Below are positions 1 through 11,893 of a stretch of DNA of 64,000 bases, piece after piece. Position 1 is the stretch's first letter; each line of letters opens with the position of its first letter. The stretch is from Chlorops oryzae (taxonomy: Eukaryota; Arthropoda; Insecta; Diptera; Chloropidae), in the NCBI GenBank assembly GCA_020466095.1, contig CM035808.1, positions 82,190,779 to 82,254,778 on the forward strand. The letters run 5' to 3'. Made by a program: the position numbers and the translations under genes. The notes beneath the pieces are model-generated. The model saw nothing but the letters and a program-made list of their open reading frames with translations. It was not told the DNA's origin and did not search any database.

Positions 1-1341
1 GAGCCAAAAAAGCACTATGTGCGTTATACTGCTGTAAAAGGGCAAGAGGCACAAAATTGGGACTTTCCCCCAATTCTATACAATGGCTCTACCAAGCTGT
101 GGTGGAACCGATCCTTCTATATGGATCAACCTTTTGGTGGCCGATCACCTATAAATCATCGTATATTCAAGCCTTAGACAGGGTGAGGAGACAGTCTGCT
201 TTTCTGCTAACAAGAGCACTAAGGACTACCCCTTTCCAAGGCACTTTTTATAATCCTTTGTTGGCTACAAACATCACTGCTCATCAGACAACAAGCGAAG
301 ATCGCGGCTGCGCGATAAAACACCGTCTGCCGATGGACCAGAACAGAGACTGGTCACTCACATATCTTGACAAAAGAATTCAGAATCCCGACTGATGTGG
401 ACTATCGCACCCCTTCGCTCTGCTTCAAATGCGGATATACCACCCGCATACCGAGCAGGGAGGAGTTATGCGATGGTCTACAAATCAGCCGGGACGCAAT
501 TGAAATTTTCACTTATGGCTCTAAACTCGACTCAAGGGTAGGGTGCGGAATCTATTCTAGCGGCTTAAACCTTAGTTAAGGCCTCCGTCTGCCTGACCAC
601 TGCACTGTATTTCAAGCGGAGGTCATGCCCATTAACCACGCCGTCAGGTGGCTCATGTGTTACGAGATATTTGGCAGGAATATTTACATTTTCACCGACA
701 ACCAGGCGGCTATCAAATCCTTTGATTGCGGACTGGAGTCCACATCAAAACTTGTCCAAGAATGCCGAAAATCGCTTAACAAGATAGCGGAACATTCAGC
801 GGTATCTATTTGTTGGGTACCGGGGCACAGCGACATTGAAGGAAACTGCAAGTTCGATGAACTTGCTAAGATGGGCACATCGATTCCAAACACCTCCTTT
901 ACCAACATAAGAATCCTACTGGCTACAGTGAAATTCCGCTTAAAAGAAGAATATCTCGACCTGGCAAAAAAGCTTTGGGTCGAAGAAAATTTCTGCGGGA
1001 TCACTAGACAAACCTGGCCAGCTCTGAATAAGGAACGATCCAGGGACCTGGTGAAACTCAGCAACACCTCCATCCATCAGACGGTATCAGTTCTCACCGG
1101 CCACTGCCTGTTCGGCAGACATGCCGCAAGGCTGGGAGCCCCATACAAAGATTTTTGCTGGAGCTGTCGCTCGGAGGAGGAGGAGGAGTCTATTCTCCAC
1201 CTCCAGTTTCAGTGCCCGGCCTTAGCGCCAAAAAGACTGTCTCTACTGGGACACACCTTTCTTACCAGCCTCACCAAACTGTCAGAAATCAAAACTGCAG
1301 ACATCGCGCGATTCATCAGGAAGTCAAATTGGCTTCTATAG
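1..1341 (+). pseudogene. 3' end of a non-LTR retrotransposon (LOA/I-like): RT tail, RNase H, C-terminal Cys/His motif
   Basis: Three overlapping reading frames (57-395, 367-579, 625-1341) together read as the end of one ORF2-type polyprotein. The first has the post-RT thumb pattern (VVEPILLYGSTFWW). The second has the start of RNase H (YGSKLDSRVGCGIYSS), and the third has TDNQAA and WVPGHSDIEGN, the remaining RNase H catalytic regions, then a C-x2-C...H...C stretch near the C-terminus (CWSC, HLQFQC). The element copies itself by target-primed reverse transcription, and RNase H removes template RNA. The normally Asp first catalytic residue of the TDGS motif is Tyr here, and frames shift at about 390 and 600, so the copy is dead. 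The 5' part lies outside the window. Which RNase-H-bearing clade it belongs to (LOA, I or a relative) is inference. Confidence 0.8.
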
Positions 1342-1399
1342 GAAGAAGAAAGGGAATAGTCGTGTCTCTATGGTACCACAAACGGTCTATCTGTGAGCC

Positions 1400-4300
1400 T
1401 ACGTGAGCTTTAAGCTGCGACACCAACCTACTTATCTACCTTTTGCAGGAGCCTTTAGGGCATGGGCTTCGAAAAGGGGCAGCACTGTTAAAAATTTTAG
1501 GCGCCAATGGCTATTAAAATCAAAAGCGCAGCTGGACGTTGCCCTACTGAACAACAGAAGAAAACCTACATATAGAAAAACGGGAAGGGCATCGATTGTC
1601 GACCCAATGTTTGTGGGCAGTCTCCCAATGCCGTCAAAGTGGAAGGCTGGCGATTAGTATTTACACAGCCATCACCAAGCTGTAACATACGGAAGAAGAA
1701 GATGCGCGACGCGAGCTTGGAAAGGACATTTATAAGAGTACGACCTATTTAACAAGGAACTGTTCCTAGAAATTCTAAGGCCAACAATATTAGGGGATGG
1801 ACCCGCAAACTAACTCATGAATAGCCTCGTCGAAACCCCAAGGAAGCACGTCAATAGCAGGCATGAGCTATGTAGTCGGTGGAGTGGCAAACTCAATGAG
1901 CTTTGCGCAAACTGCCTGAGTTCAAGAAGAAGAATTAAGCACGGTAGATGCCGGGAGAACTTCAACGCACTTGTAACAGAGTATGAAAACAAGAGAAAGG
2001 CGTTCAAATAAGCTAAAAAAAAAGCAAAGAACGCAGTTTTAACCAGTTATGCGGAGGAATGGACACGGTCCATGGGGGTCTGCTTGTCAAATTTTGATAA
2101 AAAAGGTGACAGGAAGCAAAGCTTCAAATTTGACAAACCCAGTACTACTTCAACGCATGTTTTGCCACCTTCTTTCCGAGGCATACGAAAATAGTACGAA
2201 ATACTGAAATAATCGAAATCCGAAAAAGTGTCTTAAATATAACAGTCTATGAACTATGGCATAGGGCGTAAAGCATGCTGAAAATCCAGGACAAGAATGT
2301 GCCAGGTCCCGAAAAACTGCTGAATAAGGCCCTAAAGGCAGCTATTACGGTTGAACCTGAGCTTTTTTTGAAGGTTTTAAACGCCTGTCTGCAAGGAATG
2401 TGTGAAAGAAATGTGTCATGCGGCTTGGCAAAGACAACAGCTGAGCCTTGTTGTGTCATCTAGGGAGCACGTCCAAGTAGATTAACGCAAGGAATTACTC
2501 GAAACCGTTTAATGTTAAATATAGTTTTTATTTACTTATTTTAAAACATAAACATTAAATCCTTATAAATCCTTAGGCTAACTAACTTAACTGAGCTATT
2601 CCCTAGCTAACACGGAGATCCACACTTCAACGTCCTGGCTCGTGAGTAGTAGAGTTAAAGTTGAGATCTACTGAATACTTCGGTTCAAGGTTCTGATCGT
2701 TGTCCTCTTCCAGTGCACGAATCTCAGTTTAAATAAAGAGATATTGCTGTTCTAGCAATATCGGTTGTTGCGACACTGTCCTGGGTCATCTCGATTGTTG
2801 ATGTTGCGTGTTCCCAATATATCAGGCCGATCAGGTCAGCTTACTCATTGTTGGTGCGTGCTTCTGCTGCTTAATACCTCTAGCGTCAGCTTTATTCCAG
2901 TCTTCGCTTGCTACGTGTTGTTGTTGTAATTATTATTGGAGCAGGTCAGTATTTAAGACGATGAACTTCTTATGCATAGCTTATGCGACATAATTGCTGG
3001 CTAGCTGTTTTGGCCATTTCGTCTTGCTGCGTGCTCGCCCGATCCAATCGTCTGATGTTCTTAATATTTGCGATCATTGGCTTTGATTGTTTACGCCAGC
3101 GTTAATGTTTTATTGATTGTGAACGCCGGTGTTTTCGTTGTTGTACTTTATCGCATATCGAAATAAGGTTAAGAAACTGTTTGTGCGGTTGTGACTCTTT
3201 GACACTGGAGGGAAGGCACTGGAAAAACTTGCTTGCGAAAAATTGCAGTAGATCATTGAAAAAGAGAGGAGCATGTCAAAGACCCAGTTTGGACTCAGGA
3301 AGGCGTCACAATAACAGCAAAGGAGTCCATTTGCAAAGAAAAGTGGCTCCTAAGGGGACAGTAGATATTGTTTGGTAGTCACATTAAGTGTAAAAGACGC
3401 AATTTGCATAGAAGTATGGCTCCGAACTATCATGGCTTTGTCAAGAACAATACCGTCAGGTTATTTGGGGCAAATAATAGGATCATGCCTCTCGAAATGG
3501 TATCTGACCTAATTTTAGTTAAAGGACGTAAACCACACAATGAATTAGCAAATGTTCTAGAAGAATGCGTCCTGGGTCCGATTCTGTAAGACCTGATTTA
3601 CAATTAAGCCTACTAAATACATCTGCATTTTTCTCACCACTGCGCTATATTAGGCTTTGCTGACGATATAGTTGTAGTGACAGTGGAAACGCAAATCAGC
3701 GACGTAGATTTTTACACCGGCGAAGCTATAGAAATAACACGAGCCTGAACAAACTCGGCGGGACTGGAGCTCGCAAAGCAAAAAATTCAGGTGATACTTA
3801 TTACGAACAGGAAAAAAATTGAGTACGACCCTAAGACGGGTGATCAAAACTTTCGATCCACATCAACAGTCAGATACCTAAGAGTACTCCTCGACAATCG
3901 GCTGTCTTTGAAGGAGTACCAGATACACGTTTATAAAAAAACTTCACGAGTTTAGGAAGTTTTGTTCTGTCAAAGTCCAGCAAGCGAGATTTATGACTTA
4001 AATAGAGTTATCTCATTGATAGTGTTGTGTATGGCACAGATCAGGATACACTCCCTTACAATCAGATCGTACATATGGATCCTGTCAAGCAGCTATGAAC
4101 TGAGTCGGCTAAGAACGATATGTGAGCTCTGCACGGTATCGAGGGATGCAGCTTATCTTAAAGCTGTAACGCCGCCTCTACTAATACTGGCCGAAGTGAC
4201 GAAACATATAGACATCTAAAAACAGCAGGCCCGTCTTAACGCTGAAAGCAGAGAAACCGTCACGTCCAATAAAAAGATGTCCAAGAGAGTTAAATGAGTC

Positions 4301-4750
4301 CAGAAAAGGAAGGTGGACTCATACTTTAATTCCCGATTTCATATTGCGGCTTGAAAGAAACCACGGGGAAGTTAACTTCTTTCTTATGCAATTAACTATG
4401 GGACATGGAGTATACCGAACGAACCTGGATAGGGTTGGGCACGACAAATTGTCACTAGTCCCATGTGTGTATTGCCTAAAGACCCCGAACGCAGCGGATG
4501 GTACTATCTGCATTTCCCAAAAATCTTCAAGAGTTCAATCGGTTCCTGCGGTATACTGCGTGTCATGACCAGGTCAGTTGAGAACTGCAGCCTGACTTTA
4601 GGGAGAGTAACGTTCTCGCCAACCGAGCTTCGTATTCCGGATAGGAGCAGGCACCAACAGCAAGTGGTGAATCAGCATTTGTTTAAAAACGCATGATTGC
4701 CACCAGCCGCACGAAGTAATCCTAAGCTTTGTACCATGCAGAGAGCGGTT
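1400..4750 (+). pseudogene. Decayed R1-clade non-LTR retrotransposon (endonuclease + RT + C-terminal domain)
   Basis: Successive fragments match the order of an R1-type ORF2. At 1441-1655 is an apurinic-like endonuclease tail (FAGAFRAWASKRGS, then GRASIVDPMFV). At 2275-2460 is the RT finger region (VPGPEKLLNKALKAAI). At 3195-3330 is DTGGKALEKL and KTQFGLRKA. At 3540-3590 is a GVPQGSVLGP-like segment (EECVLGPIL), at 3654-3680 the catalytic FADD box (GFADDIVVVTV), and at 3860-3910 STSTVRYLRVLLDNRLS. At 4300-4520 is the terminal domain (RWTHTLIPD, HGEVNFFLMQLTMGHG). No RNase H is visible, which fits R1 rather than LOA. It has many stops and frameshifts and is interrupted at about 2500-3180. It lies directly behind the preceding retrotransposon, same strand. 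Confidence 0.75.
2500..3180. mobile_element. Non-coding insertion inside the R1-like RT
   Basis: The RT reading pattern stops near 2500 (after the segment preceding the 'YRPL' region) and resumes near 3190 with DTGGKALEKL. The intervening ~680 bp is AT-rich, lacks coding pattern and reads like an LTR or MITE. I see no clear terminal repeats or target-site duplication, so its class is open. Confidence 0.4.
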
Positions 4751-4869
4751 TAAGAGCTGAAGCGGTTAGGGCTTAGCACGTGGGCACTGTCAAAGAAAAT
4801 GGCAGTGAATCGTTCATTCGCCTGACACTGCAGAACTCGCATATTAAGAAGATTCCCAGCACATGCAAT

Positions 4870-5400
4870 TCAGCAAATAACAAAAATAAATAAAACACAC
4901 ACACACATAAACACACACTCAAGCATGGGAGATTTGTGTCCGTTGGTCAAACTGCCGAATCGTTGATTGACTAGCGAAACGAAACGATGCTTTAAACCTA
5001 AACTTGCAAACTGAAATTTCCCAAAATATCGCAGCAAATATTGCTGAAAATGTTGTAAAGAAACCCATTTTACCGTTGCATGCGGAAAGGATAGGAAATG
5101 TGTCTTTTGTGAAACCACCGTTGAAAACACGCTCTGTCCAGAGTTAATAAAACGATGAAAAACTGCGTACAGTAAAATATATCCTTGCGGACAGCTCCCA
5201 TAAGCGAACATCTCCAATAAGCGGATAAATTTCCAATACACAAGTTTTTTTCCAAGATTTTTATACAGAACGCTCTCACATAAATGGACGATCGCGGACA
5301 CATGGTTTGGAAATTTTTGATATATTTCCTGTAAAAAATTTCACATAAGCGGACACAAAACAAATTTCAAAGAAAAAACGAACGTTTAGGCAGGTTATAA
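4870..5400. repeat. AT-rich remnant with repeated ATAAGCGGA-type motifs (possible pogo/Tigger-like end)
   Basis: Variants of ATAAGCGGACA recur at about 5200, 5217, 5280 and 5342. Sub-terminal arrays of this kind of motif are known from pogo/Tigger-like DNA transposons. The minus-strand open frames here (4870-5301, 5070-5363) show no domain I recognise, so only a non-coding transposon end is proposed. Confidence 0.3.
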
Positions 5401-5529
5401 GAAAATTCAACGTGGAACAGTGGCAAAGAGAAACAAAAATATTTGAATGCAAAATTTTTAGACGGGATTAAGTTTTTTTTTCGATTAAGCAAATTTTTTT
5501 TTTTAATTTCTTGTTACTTTTTTGTACAT

Positions 5530-6074
5530 TTAGTAGGAGTAACCGCTTTTGCCGCTGTTACTTCGCAGCTAGATTCCACCAGCGGCGAAAAAACCGAGAA
5601 AAAGGAGGGCAGCACTCCAAGACCAGCCGCTCACCCTTTTTTCAGCCGGGCTTGGCTGGCAACACCGGTCAGGCAAAAATCATCATTCAAATCGAACTGT
5701 GGAAAAGGCAACATGTCCACGATCTTTGTTCAAAACGTTCCGCTAATTAACTCAAAAAGTTCGTAATAAAAACAAAGTTAAGTTAAGTGATATGAATCAA
5801 GCTCTCAAGTGCCAGCCGCTTTCGCGTTATTAATCGTGTTATTCGGGACTCTTTTTAAATATCACAACATCACAAGCAACAACAACAGCAACAACACCAG
5901 CAATCAAACCAGCATCAGCAACCAAACCAGCATCAGAAACCGTCATAGCCGATACGTTCGACGCCGCTGTAGTCCCAGGTACGTGATTTATAAGTGCTAT
6001 TTGATTTGAATACATACCATTTCCTTTTGCCCAATTTGGGTCGCAAGACCAGTAATTCGTCGCGGACAAAAACA
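5530..6074 (+). repeat. 5' LTR of BEL/Pao element A
   Basis: From about 5540 the sequence aligns by eye with the LTRs at 33373-33890 and 36470-36990: shared GCAGCACTC, CACCAGCGGC and GGCAACACCGGTCAGG blocks in the same order. It ends in ...AAAAACA at 6074, followed by CTGGCGATCCTGCC, a primer-binding-site-like sequence found after the other BEL LTRs in this window. A CAG|GTACGTG splice-donor-like site lies at 5978/5979. The exact 5' edge is not certain. Confidence 0.65.
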
Positions 6075-8547
6075 CTGGCGATCCTGCCAGCAGTCAAAGC
6101 TTTTTGGAGAAAAATTCTATCCAGAGCCCATTCCAGTGCACGCGGTGTGAGCCTTCCAGTGCCTTTCAAAGTCTAACGGGCATTGGAAGTGCAGTGCTTG
6201 GATGGTTTTTTTCTCATTCGAATTGAAGTGCCTGTCTCGCTCTCGTGGCAAGGAGAAACCATACAGTGAGCGGTAGCGGGGTGACCAGTGCGTATAATTT
6301 CGTTGCTTTGTGTCTCCAGTTGATAGCAAAACAAGGCGGATTCTTCCCGCATCCGAATTCTGCACTTAGAAGAATTTGAATTCGTGCATACACAAGACGG
6401 AAATTATTAGTAGGTTGCACGTTTTGAAATAAATGAAATATTGACAAATCAATTTCGACTATTTATTTATTTGCGGAGTTGCTAATTTGATTGGTGCACT
6501 AGCTAACCAACTTAAATAAAACCTAAATTATTTTCAAACAATTTGAATTTCATTGCGGCAATACAATTTACGTGGAGGGTTGGTTGTGAAGGTTCGTATT
6601 TGGTTGTTTCAAGCGCAGCCTGTACAGTTCATACACCGCGCCAAGACAATCATCGGCATGACGTCTACCGCGAAATTGAACCACATTTTAGGGTTACTAT
6701 ACAATTGTGCTCATGGAATGAGAAACATGAGGGGTTGAATTCTTCGCTTAAGATTGGATGCGCATCTGGAAGACCTCGGGCATCAGTTGAAGAATCTGTG
6801 AGAGGTTATTGATGAAGTTTGCCTAAGAAGCGGAACGGATTCAGCCGCCTACAAAAATTTATCAGCCATTATGGAAGAATGCCGCGCTTTGTACTACGAG
6901 GCGAAAGGCTATCTTAATGAGCAATTAAAAGTCTTTTCGTGCCCGGCTCCGTTGTCCAGTACACACATGCCACGCGTTCGGGAAACCGAAATCGATACCA
7001 GCTTCAGAGTTCCATTGTGTGACGTAAAGTTGTTTGCCGGCGGTCATAATGAGTGGCCAGTATTCCGCGATCGCTTTGAGACCTTTTATATCCACAACTC
7101 CAGCATTGGTCCGATCCAGCGGCTCATCCACCTTTACGATAAAACTTCAGGTGCGGCCAACGAAATTGTAAGAGGATTTCCGTCAAGTGAAGGGAAGTTC
7201 GACGACGGGTGGGAAGCTGTTGAGGCTCGTTATGAGAAACGACGATTGCTCATCGATAACCAACTAAAGCTTCTCTTCGACTCCCCAGACATTAAGAAAG
7301 AGACAAGTGGAGTGATTCTAAAACTCCTGTCCACTGTCGACGATATCCTCGCCGTGATGAAATGTCGAGTCGTTAATGTAGTGGATCCCATTTGGCTGCA
7401 TTTTTGCGCATGGCGTCTACCTGCTCAAGCGGCATCACATGCTGATTCATGGGCACTTTGCGTCAACGTCGAAGGCAATCTGCTGGCTTATAACTCCGTG
7501 TTTGGATGGTACCTTAGTGGCCCTATATCTGGCGAGTCGACAGAGTCGTTCGCCACATGCACTTCAATCACGGAGCCGACAGGGTCGCTTCATGATCTTC
7601 TCGAGAGCTTTTCGGAACAAGAAGAGATACCTCAGGATCTTCCGGCTTCTCCCGATGATCAATACTGTGACGAGTCGTACTCCTAAATCACCGTTCAAAA
7701 CGCCCATGATAGATATGTCGTTCAGTTGACATTTAAAGAACAATTTTCTTAACTTTCTTTGCAGCTTGATGCGTCCCGATCATTGTCACTCAGGGAATAT
7801 ACGAATTCGCCAAGGAATCTACAACGACAACCGGCGATAAATGAAACTTACAATGCCGTACTACGAGAGTAAATCACTTGTGGTCATATGGAACCGGCCA
7901 CGGCCTCTTTTGAAATCTCCCAAAACGGAACTTACTCTTCGTTTGATCTGCCTCATCACGCTGTTAATAAACCAGAGAGTACGTCTTCCAAGATGAGAGT
8001 GGTCTTCAATGCATCCCAGAAAACCACCTCACGGTCATGAATGAATGATGTGCTGCACGTGGGCCCAGTTCTCCAAGCCAATTTAGTTATCTTGTTGCTC
8101 AATTGGTGCACCTATCGATTTGTTTTAAACGGCGACATTGAGAAAATGTACCGTCAAGTTCTGGTCCACAAAGCGGATCGCGCATTTCAACAAATTATTT
8201 TCCGAGATGATCCTACTGCACTGGTCAAGGATTTCGAGTTGAAGACGGTCACCTTCGGAGTGAATTGTGCACCATACTTGGCCATCCAAACACTTCACCA
8301 GTTAGCACACGACACTGGCGATGCGGCTCCCCGAGGTGCGTTCATTTTCAGAAAGGAAACTTATGTCGATGACGTATTGTTGGGCGGCCATACGCTGGCG
8401 GACGATCTCGACGCCCAGAAGCAGTTCTTCTCCACGCTGCAGTCGGCACGTTTTCCGCTTTGAAAAATGACCGCAAATCATAGGACGTTGCTGGAGGGGA
8501 TTGAGGCCACTCATTTATTAAACGCGGAGTTCCTCAAGTTCGACACC
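6075..8547 (+). pseudogene. BEL/Pao element A: leader, gag and partial pol (RT), 3' truncated
   Basis: After the primer site and a ~700-bp leader, frame 6871-7686 begins in Gag (EECRALYYEAKGYL; VPLCDVKLFAGGHNEWPVFRD, the conserved BEL Gag/DUF1759 region). It then jumps at about 7430-7490 into pol (YNSVFGWYLSGPI), so the zinc knuckles and protease are deleted. RT continues as RYVVQLTFKEQFS, then frame 8041-8463 with LNGDIEKMYRQV and the catalytic YVDD box at about 8362. Protein homology runs to about 8545 (LLNAEFLKFDTC) and is cut by the LTR starting at 8548. Stops at 7684 and 8462 plus the internal deletion make it inactive. Gag and RT copy the element in cytoplasmic virus-like particles. Confidence 0.8.
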
Positions 8548-9102
8548 TGTTACGACATGTCAATAATAATAAACAAATAACAATAAAATTTTGCTTGATT
8601 GCATTAAAGGGCATTTAATCTTCGAGGAATCTGTTATTGTTTTCGCATTTCTTTCGTCTGCAAGCAAGCAGCACGTACATGTTAAAGTTTCATTTTGCTT
8701 GTTTGCATTAAAGAGCGTTAAACCTTTGAAAATTCAATCATTCATTTTGCTCGCCTTTTTTGCAAGTAAGCAAAAACAAATTACGCTGCGTGCTTTTCCC
8801 GAACAAGCATTAAAAAGTCCAAAAGAACCAATCATGCAAGCAGGCAAATTCTTATTCAAAGCTCTTATAAAAATTATTGATAAGATTGCAATTAATTAGA
8901 ACATAAGCCACAAAATTATTCAATAAATTATCAGTGAAGTGAAAACCTCATTGAAGAAAAAACTACCAAAGTTACCTTTCCTTTGAGAAGGCAACCCCTT
9001 TGATCGCGTTTCCTTGAAGCGGAGAAACTCCTATTCGAGAAGTTGAATTTGGCGAAACGCTAATATTCAAAAATCAACAGCTTAAAGGCTGTAGATTAAA
9101 CA
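8548..9102 (+). repeat. LTR of a second BEL/Pao family, inserted into element A
   Basis: Begins TGTTACGACATG, interrupting the RT of element A, and ends ...GATTAAACA at 9102, so it has TG...CA termini. It is directly followed by TTGGTGACCCCGAC, a typical primer-binding site position, and then a leader and a Gag start codon at 9235. No partner LTR is seen because the element is cut at 9629. Confidence 0.7.
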
Positions 9103-9629
9103 TTGGTGACCCCGACAACAAAAAGGGGTTGTATTTGAAAAGTTTACCGCGTTTAAAATCGGCTTAAGTTTAACCTTACTGCGAAAGTTCGACGCGTTTA
9201 AAATTGTTTTAAATTATTTTTCCTGAAGCCAATTATGGAGGATTTGAATGAGCTTGTATCGAAGCAGACTGCAGTCGGGACCGAAATCCAAAATATAGTA
9301 AGGAACTATAAAAAGGATTCAGCTGAATGGAATACAACAAAAGGCTATTTCGAGAAACAACTGCAAGAGCTGGAGTCGGCCTGGGCCGATTTTGAAGCCA
9401 ACAATACGAAAATTAAGATCAGCTTCCCGGAAGACACAGACCATGACTATTACGCAAAAGATTATTACGGCCAAGTATTGAAGGTTCAAAACCAATACAA
9501 GGCAATTTTTAAAGAACAATTGGCAAGTCTTCCGTCGTCAAGTAAGCCTATAGCTGAAAAATCAAGCACGGTTATAACTGGGAAGGTACAAGCAATGATT
9601 CAGCGCCAAAACGATTTTGGTAAAACAAT
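9103..9629 (+). pseudogene. Primer site, leader and N-terminal Gag of BEL family 2 (truncated)
   Basis: The primer-binding-like TTGGTGACC lies at 9103. The ATG at 9235 opens ~131 codons (MEDLNELVSKQTAVGTEIQN...) of coiled-coil-rich N-terminal Gag. It is clearly homologous in length and pattern to the Gag start of the Pao-like element at 24688 (both have an ELV start, a FKKD/YKKD block, LxxAWxxFExxN and a DYYxKxYY/DYFTNRYY segment). The frame runs into unrelated LTR sequence at 9630, where a minus-strand BEL inserted. No continuation of this Gag is found farther right. Confidence 0.75.
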
Positions 9630-10271
9630 TGTTTGTTTTTTAAAGGATGAAGGGCACGTACCTGTTTCTCGTTGGGCTCGCAGATGTTGAATTGGGGCTT
9701 TTTGGTGGATTGCGCGGCGCGACTATGAATTTTGGTTGGGTTTTTTATTTGGAATTTTTTCTTTTTCTTAGTTCACTAATTTTTCTTCTTTTTTTTCTTA
9801 AATTGGTTCTCTTTTACTTGCCTTATTTTTCCTTGTTTAAAGATTTTTCAATTCAATTCACTTCACCTTTTTTTCTTTTTTTTTTAAGTTGGTTTTTTAT
9901 TTAAAAATTTATTTATTAAATTGACTGTTTTTCTTTATTATTTCTCGGTCGTTCAAAATTTTCACATTTCTTTTTAAATTATATTGTATTTTTTGTTTTT
10001 TTTTTTGTTTAAAGGAGTTTGGATTTTTTTTCTTCTTTCTCAACTTTTGTTTTTCGTTCGACGTTCGGACCAAGAGTTTTAATAGAATTTGAGGTCGCGT
10101 GTTTCGTTGGCGCCGTCCACTAAACGAGTGCCTTTTTGTCGATCGAAAAGCAGCTTTCGCTCGAACTCGAACTTCAAAGAGGCAAAAGGAGAGAAAAAGG
10201 AAGCGATAATAGAAGAATTATTTCGCCGTGCTTTAAGGGCCCGGCTACGACGCGGCGGCGAAGAACGAACA
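9630..10271 (-). repeat. 3' LTR of the minus-strand BEL element at 9.6-13.8 kb
   Basis: Starts TGTTTGTTTTTTAAAGG and ends ACGAACA (plus-strand reading), the same TG...CA ends as the LTRs at 53037 and 61044 and the partial LTR at 13410. 642 bp. On the minus strand it is preceded by TTGCGTAGCGCAA and AAGGCGGCCAGTA, the pre-LTR motif also seen in element G. The five bases outside (9625-9629) are ACAAT, but the other side is lost in the palindrome, so a target duplication cannot be tested. Confidence 0.8.
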
Positions 10272-10311
10272 TACTGGCCGCCTTGCGCTACGCAACCATA
10301 TTTTTTCTCCC

Positions 10312-10543
10312 TTATCTTTCCCTCTGCCGCAGAAATTCGTAGAATTCGCGCATGGTTTCTCTCACTTGGTCGGCGCCGGTTGGAGGTGGAGCGGCGATGT
10401 TGTCGCTCCCGGGATTGGAGGCGTCTGATCCCGATAGATGATTGATCTAGGCGGCGTTTTCCTGGATCCCATTGCCGAAATCGTCGACACCGACCCAGTC
10501 TGTGCACTTGGGCGCGCACCACGTAGACCGACGATCTTTCCAT
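10312..10543 (-). pseudogene. Shortened relic of the BEL third ORF (ORF3)
   Basis: ATG at 10543 follows the same 9-nt spacing from the splice junction as in element G. The start reads MERSSVYVVRAQVHRLGRC, then CRRFRQW, matching G's MEHRRQCVVC...LARCRRFRRW, although two zinc-ligand Cys are lost. About 500 bp of the centre is missing. In another frame the C-terminus reads VRETMREFYEFLRQRER and stops at the same place as G's VREALREVQEFLLQRER. Amino-acid conservation with silent changes indicates that this ORF was once under protein constraint. Confidence 0.65.
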
Positions 10544-11893
10544 GCTACGAGTCTTTGTAGATGTACTTTCCGGCTGCATTACGGCATGGTGAGGGTGATG
10601 GAACGAAAAGAAATGATTTTCTCGTATAACTGCAAAATCAGGGCGTGGCCCCATATGATCGGAGGCGATGTATTCAGACAGAACAGAACTATAGGCGTGG
10701 CGCATAAATGGCTGCTTTGCGCGCCTTGTCTCCAGGCTCCTATACTGCATCAGCGCTCCAAATCGTGACGAGCCCAAGCGAAGAGCGGCTCTGAAAAATT
10801 TATCCTTAAATGGTAGGTGCACGACGTATCTACCATCCGAATTTCTAATAGTGGTTCGGGAATAAACTTCTTCAGTGTATGTGGCCTCTGGAAGAGGAGG
10901 AGGGGAGGTCGTAATTTCTTCCTGCTCCCGTAATGATTTGAGCGACTCGTGGAGTGACTCTTGGGGGTCTCCGGAGGAGACCTGCGTCGTAAACGCGACG
11001 GTGGTTTCGCTGGCGATGGGTCCACTCAAAAACCAACCGAAGACGGAATTTTGGGCAATTAGGCTTCCTCCGACATTCATCTTGACGCCCGGCCGCAGTA
11101 GTTTTGGCATGATATCAGACCCGATGACCATATCGATGCGGGCTGGATTCATAAAACGGGGATAGGCGAGCTCCAACGATGAGATCTCGTGGGGATCCAA
11201 ATTGGAGACCCTTTTGGCTGGAAGCCAATTGGTCAATTTCGGCAACACCACGGCGTCGATTTCCTCCTCGAACGAAGAACGAGGCGATGCGAGCGTGATG
11301 ATGCATTCCTTTTTCGCGATGTGGGTGCATTGGCCACCCATGCCACATACGTTGCAGATTTTGTGGATCGGTGGCAAATTCAACGGCAGCTGCATTCGTT
11401 CGGTCAAAAATGTCCTCTGCGAACCTTGATCTAAAAGCGCCCGGACAACGAATCGTTCTCCATTATGTAAAATTTGTGCGAAGGCCGTTGGCAAAAGCAC
11501 CTGTGTTAGGCCGATGGAGACGTGCGTGTGTGCCTGTGACGTTGAGGGGATGCTCACGGAGCTCGAAGCCTCTGGTGGCGCATGGATATGCGGCGGTTGG
11601 CTCGTCGGAGACGGGCCCATCTCTGAAGGAGATGTCAAAGAGGGGGTAGAAACTTTCGTGTCCGGTGTTGCAGCCGCGCTCGTAAAAGGCAACAAAGTGT
11701 GATATCGTTGTTGGCACTTCGTACAGTTAAAGTTGGTAGAACATTTTGATTCTTGATCACAAAGAGCGAGACAGTTGGGGCAACGCTGGGGTTGAAATTT
11801 GATAAAATTATTAGATGGAGGCGCCGGAGAGAACTGTGGAGGCTCGTGTGTGCTGGAGAGCGGTGGACGATTTCGAACGTGGATCTTTAGCAT
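10544..11893 (-). pseudogene. Gag-protease-RT fragment of the minus-strand BEL, fused in frame to ORF3
   Basis: Part of a 604-codon open frame (10079-11893). In order: a remnant Gag zinc knuckle (CPNCLALCDQESKC, CTKCQQRYHTLL), the aspartic protease region (VRALLDQGSQRTFLTERM), the DUF1758-type segment (LPKLTNWLPAKRVSNLD, RIDMVIGSDIMPKL), FGWFLSGPIASET, and the RT N-terminus to ESTSTK. At 10552/10553 it jumps directly to ORF3. Most of Gag is also deleted (between NNFI and the second knuckle). RT palm, RNase H and integrase are absent, so this is a non-autonomous derivative. The lower end of the 604-codon frame (10079-10311) reads into the LTR and is not a gene. Confidence 0.75.

Noticed and set aside
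10079..10311. Lower end of the 604-codon minus frame as real protein
   Set aside because: It runs past the ORF3 stop position and into the LTR; the true C-terminus is in a different frame and stops at 10312.
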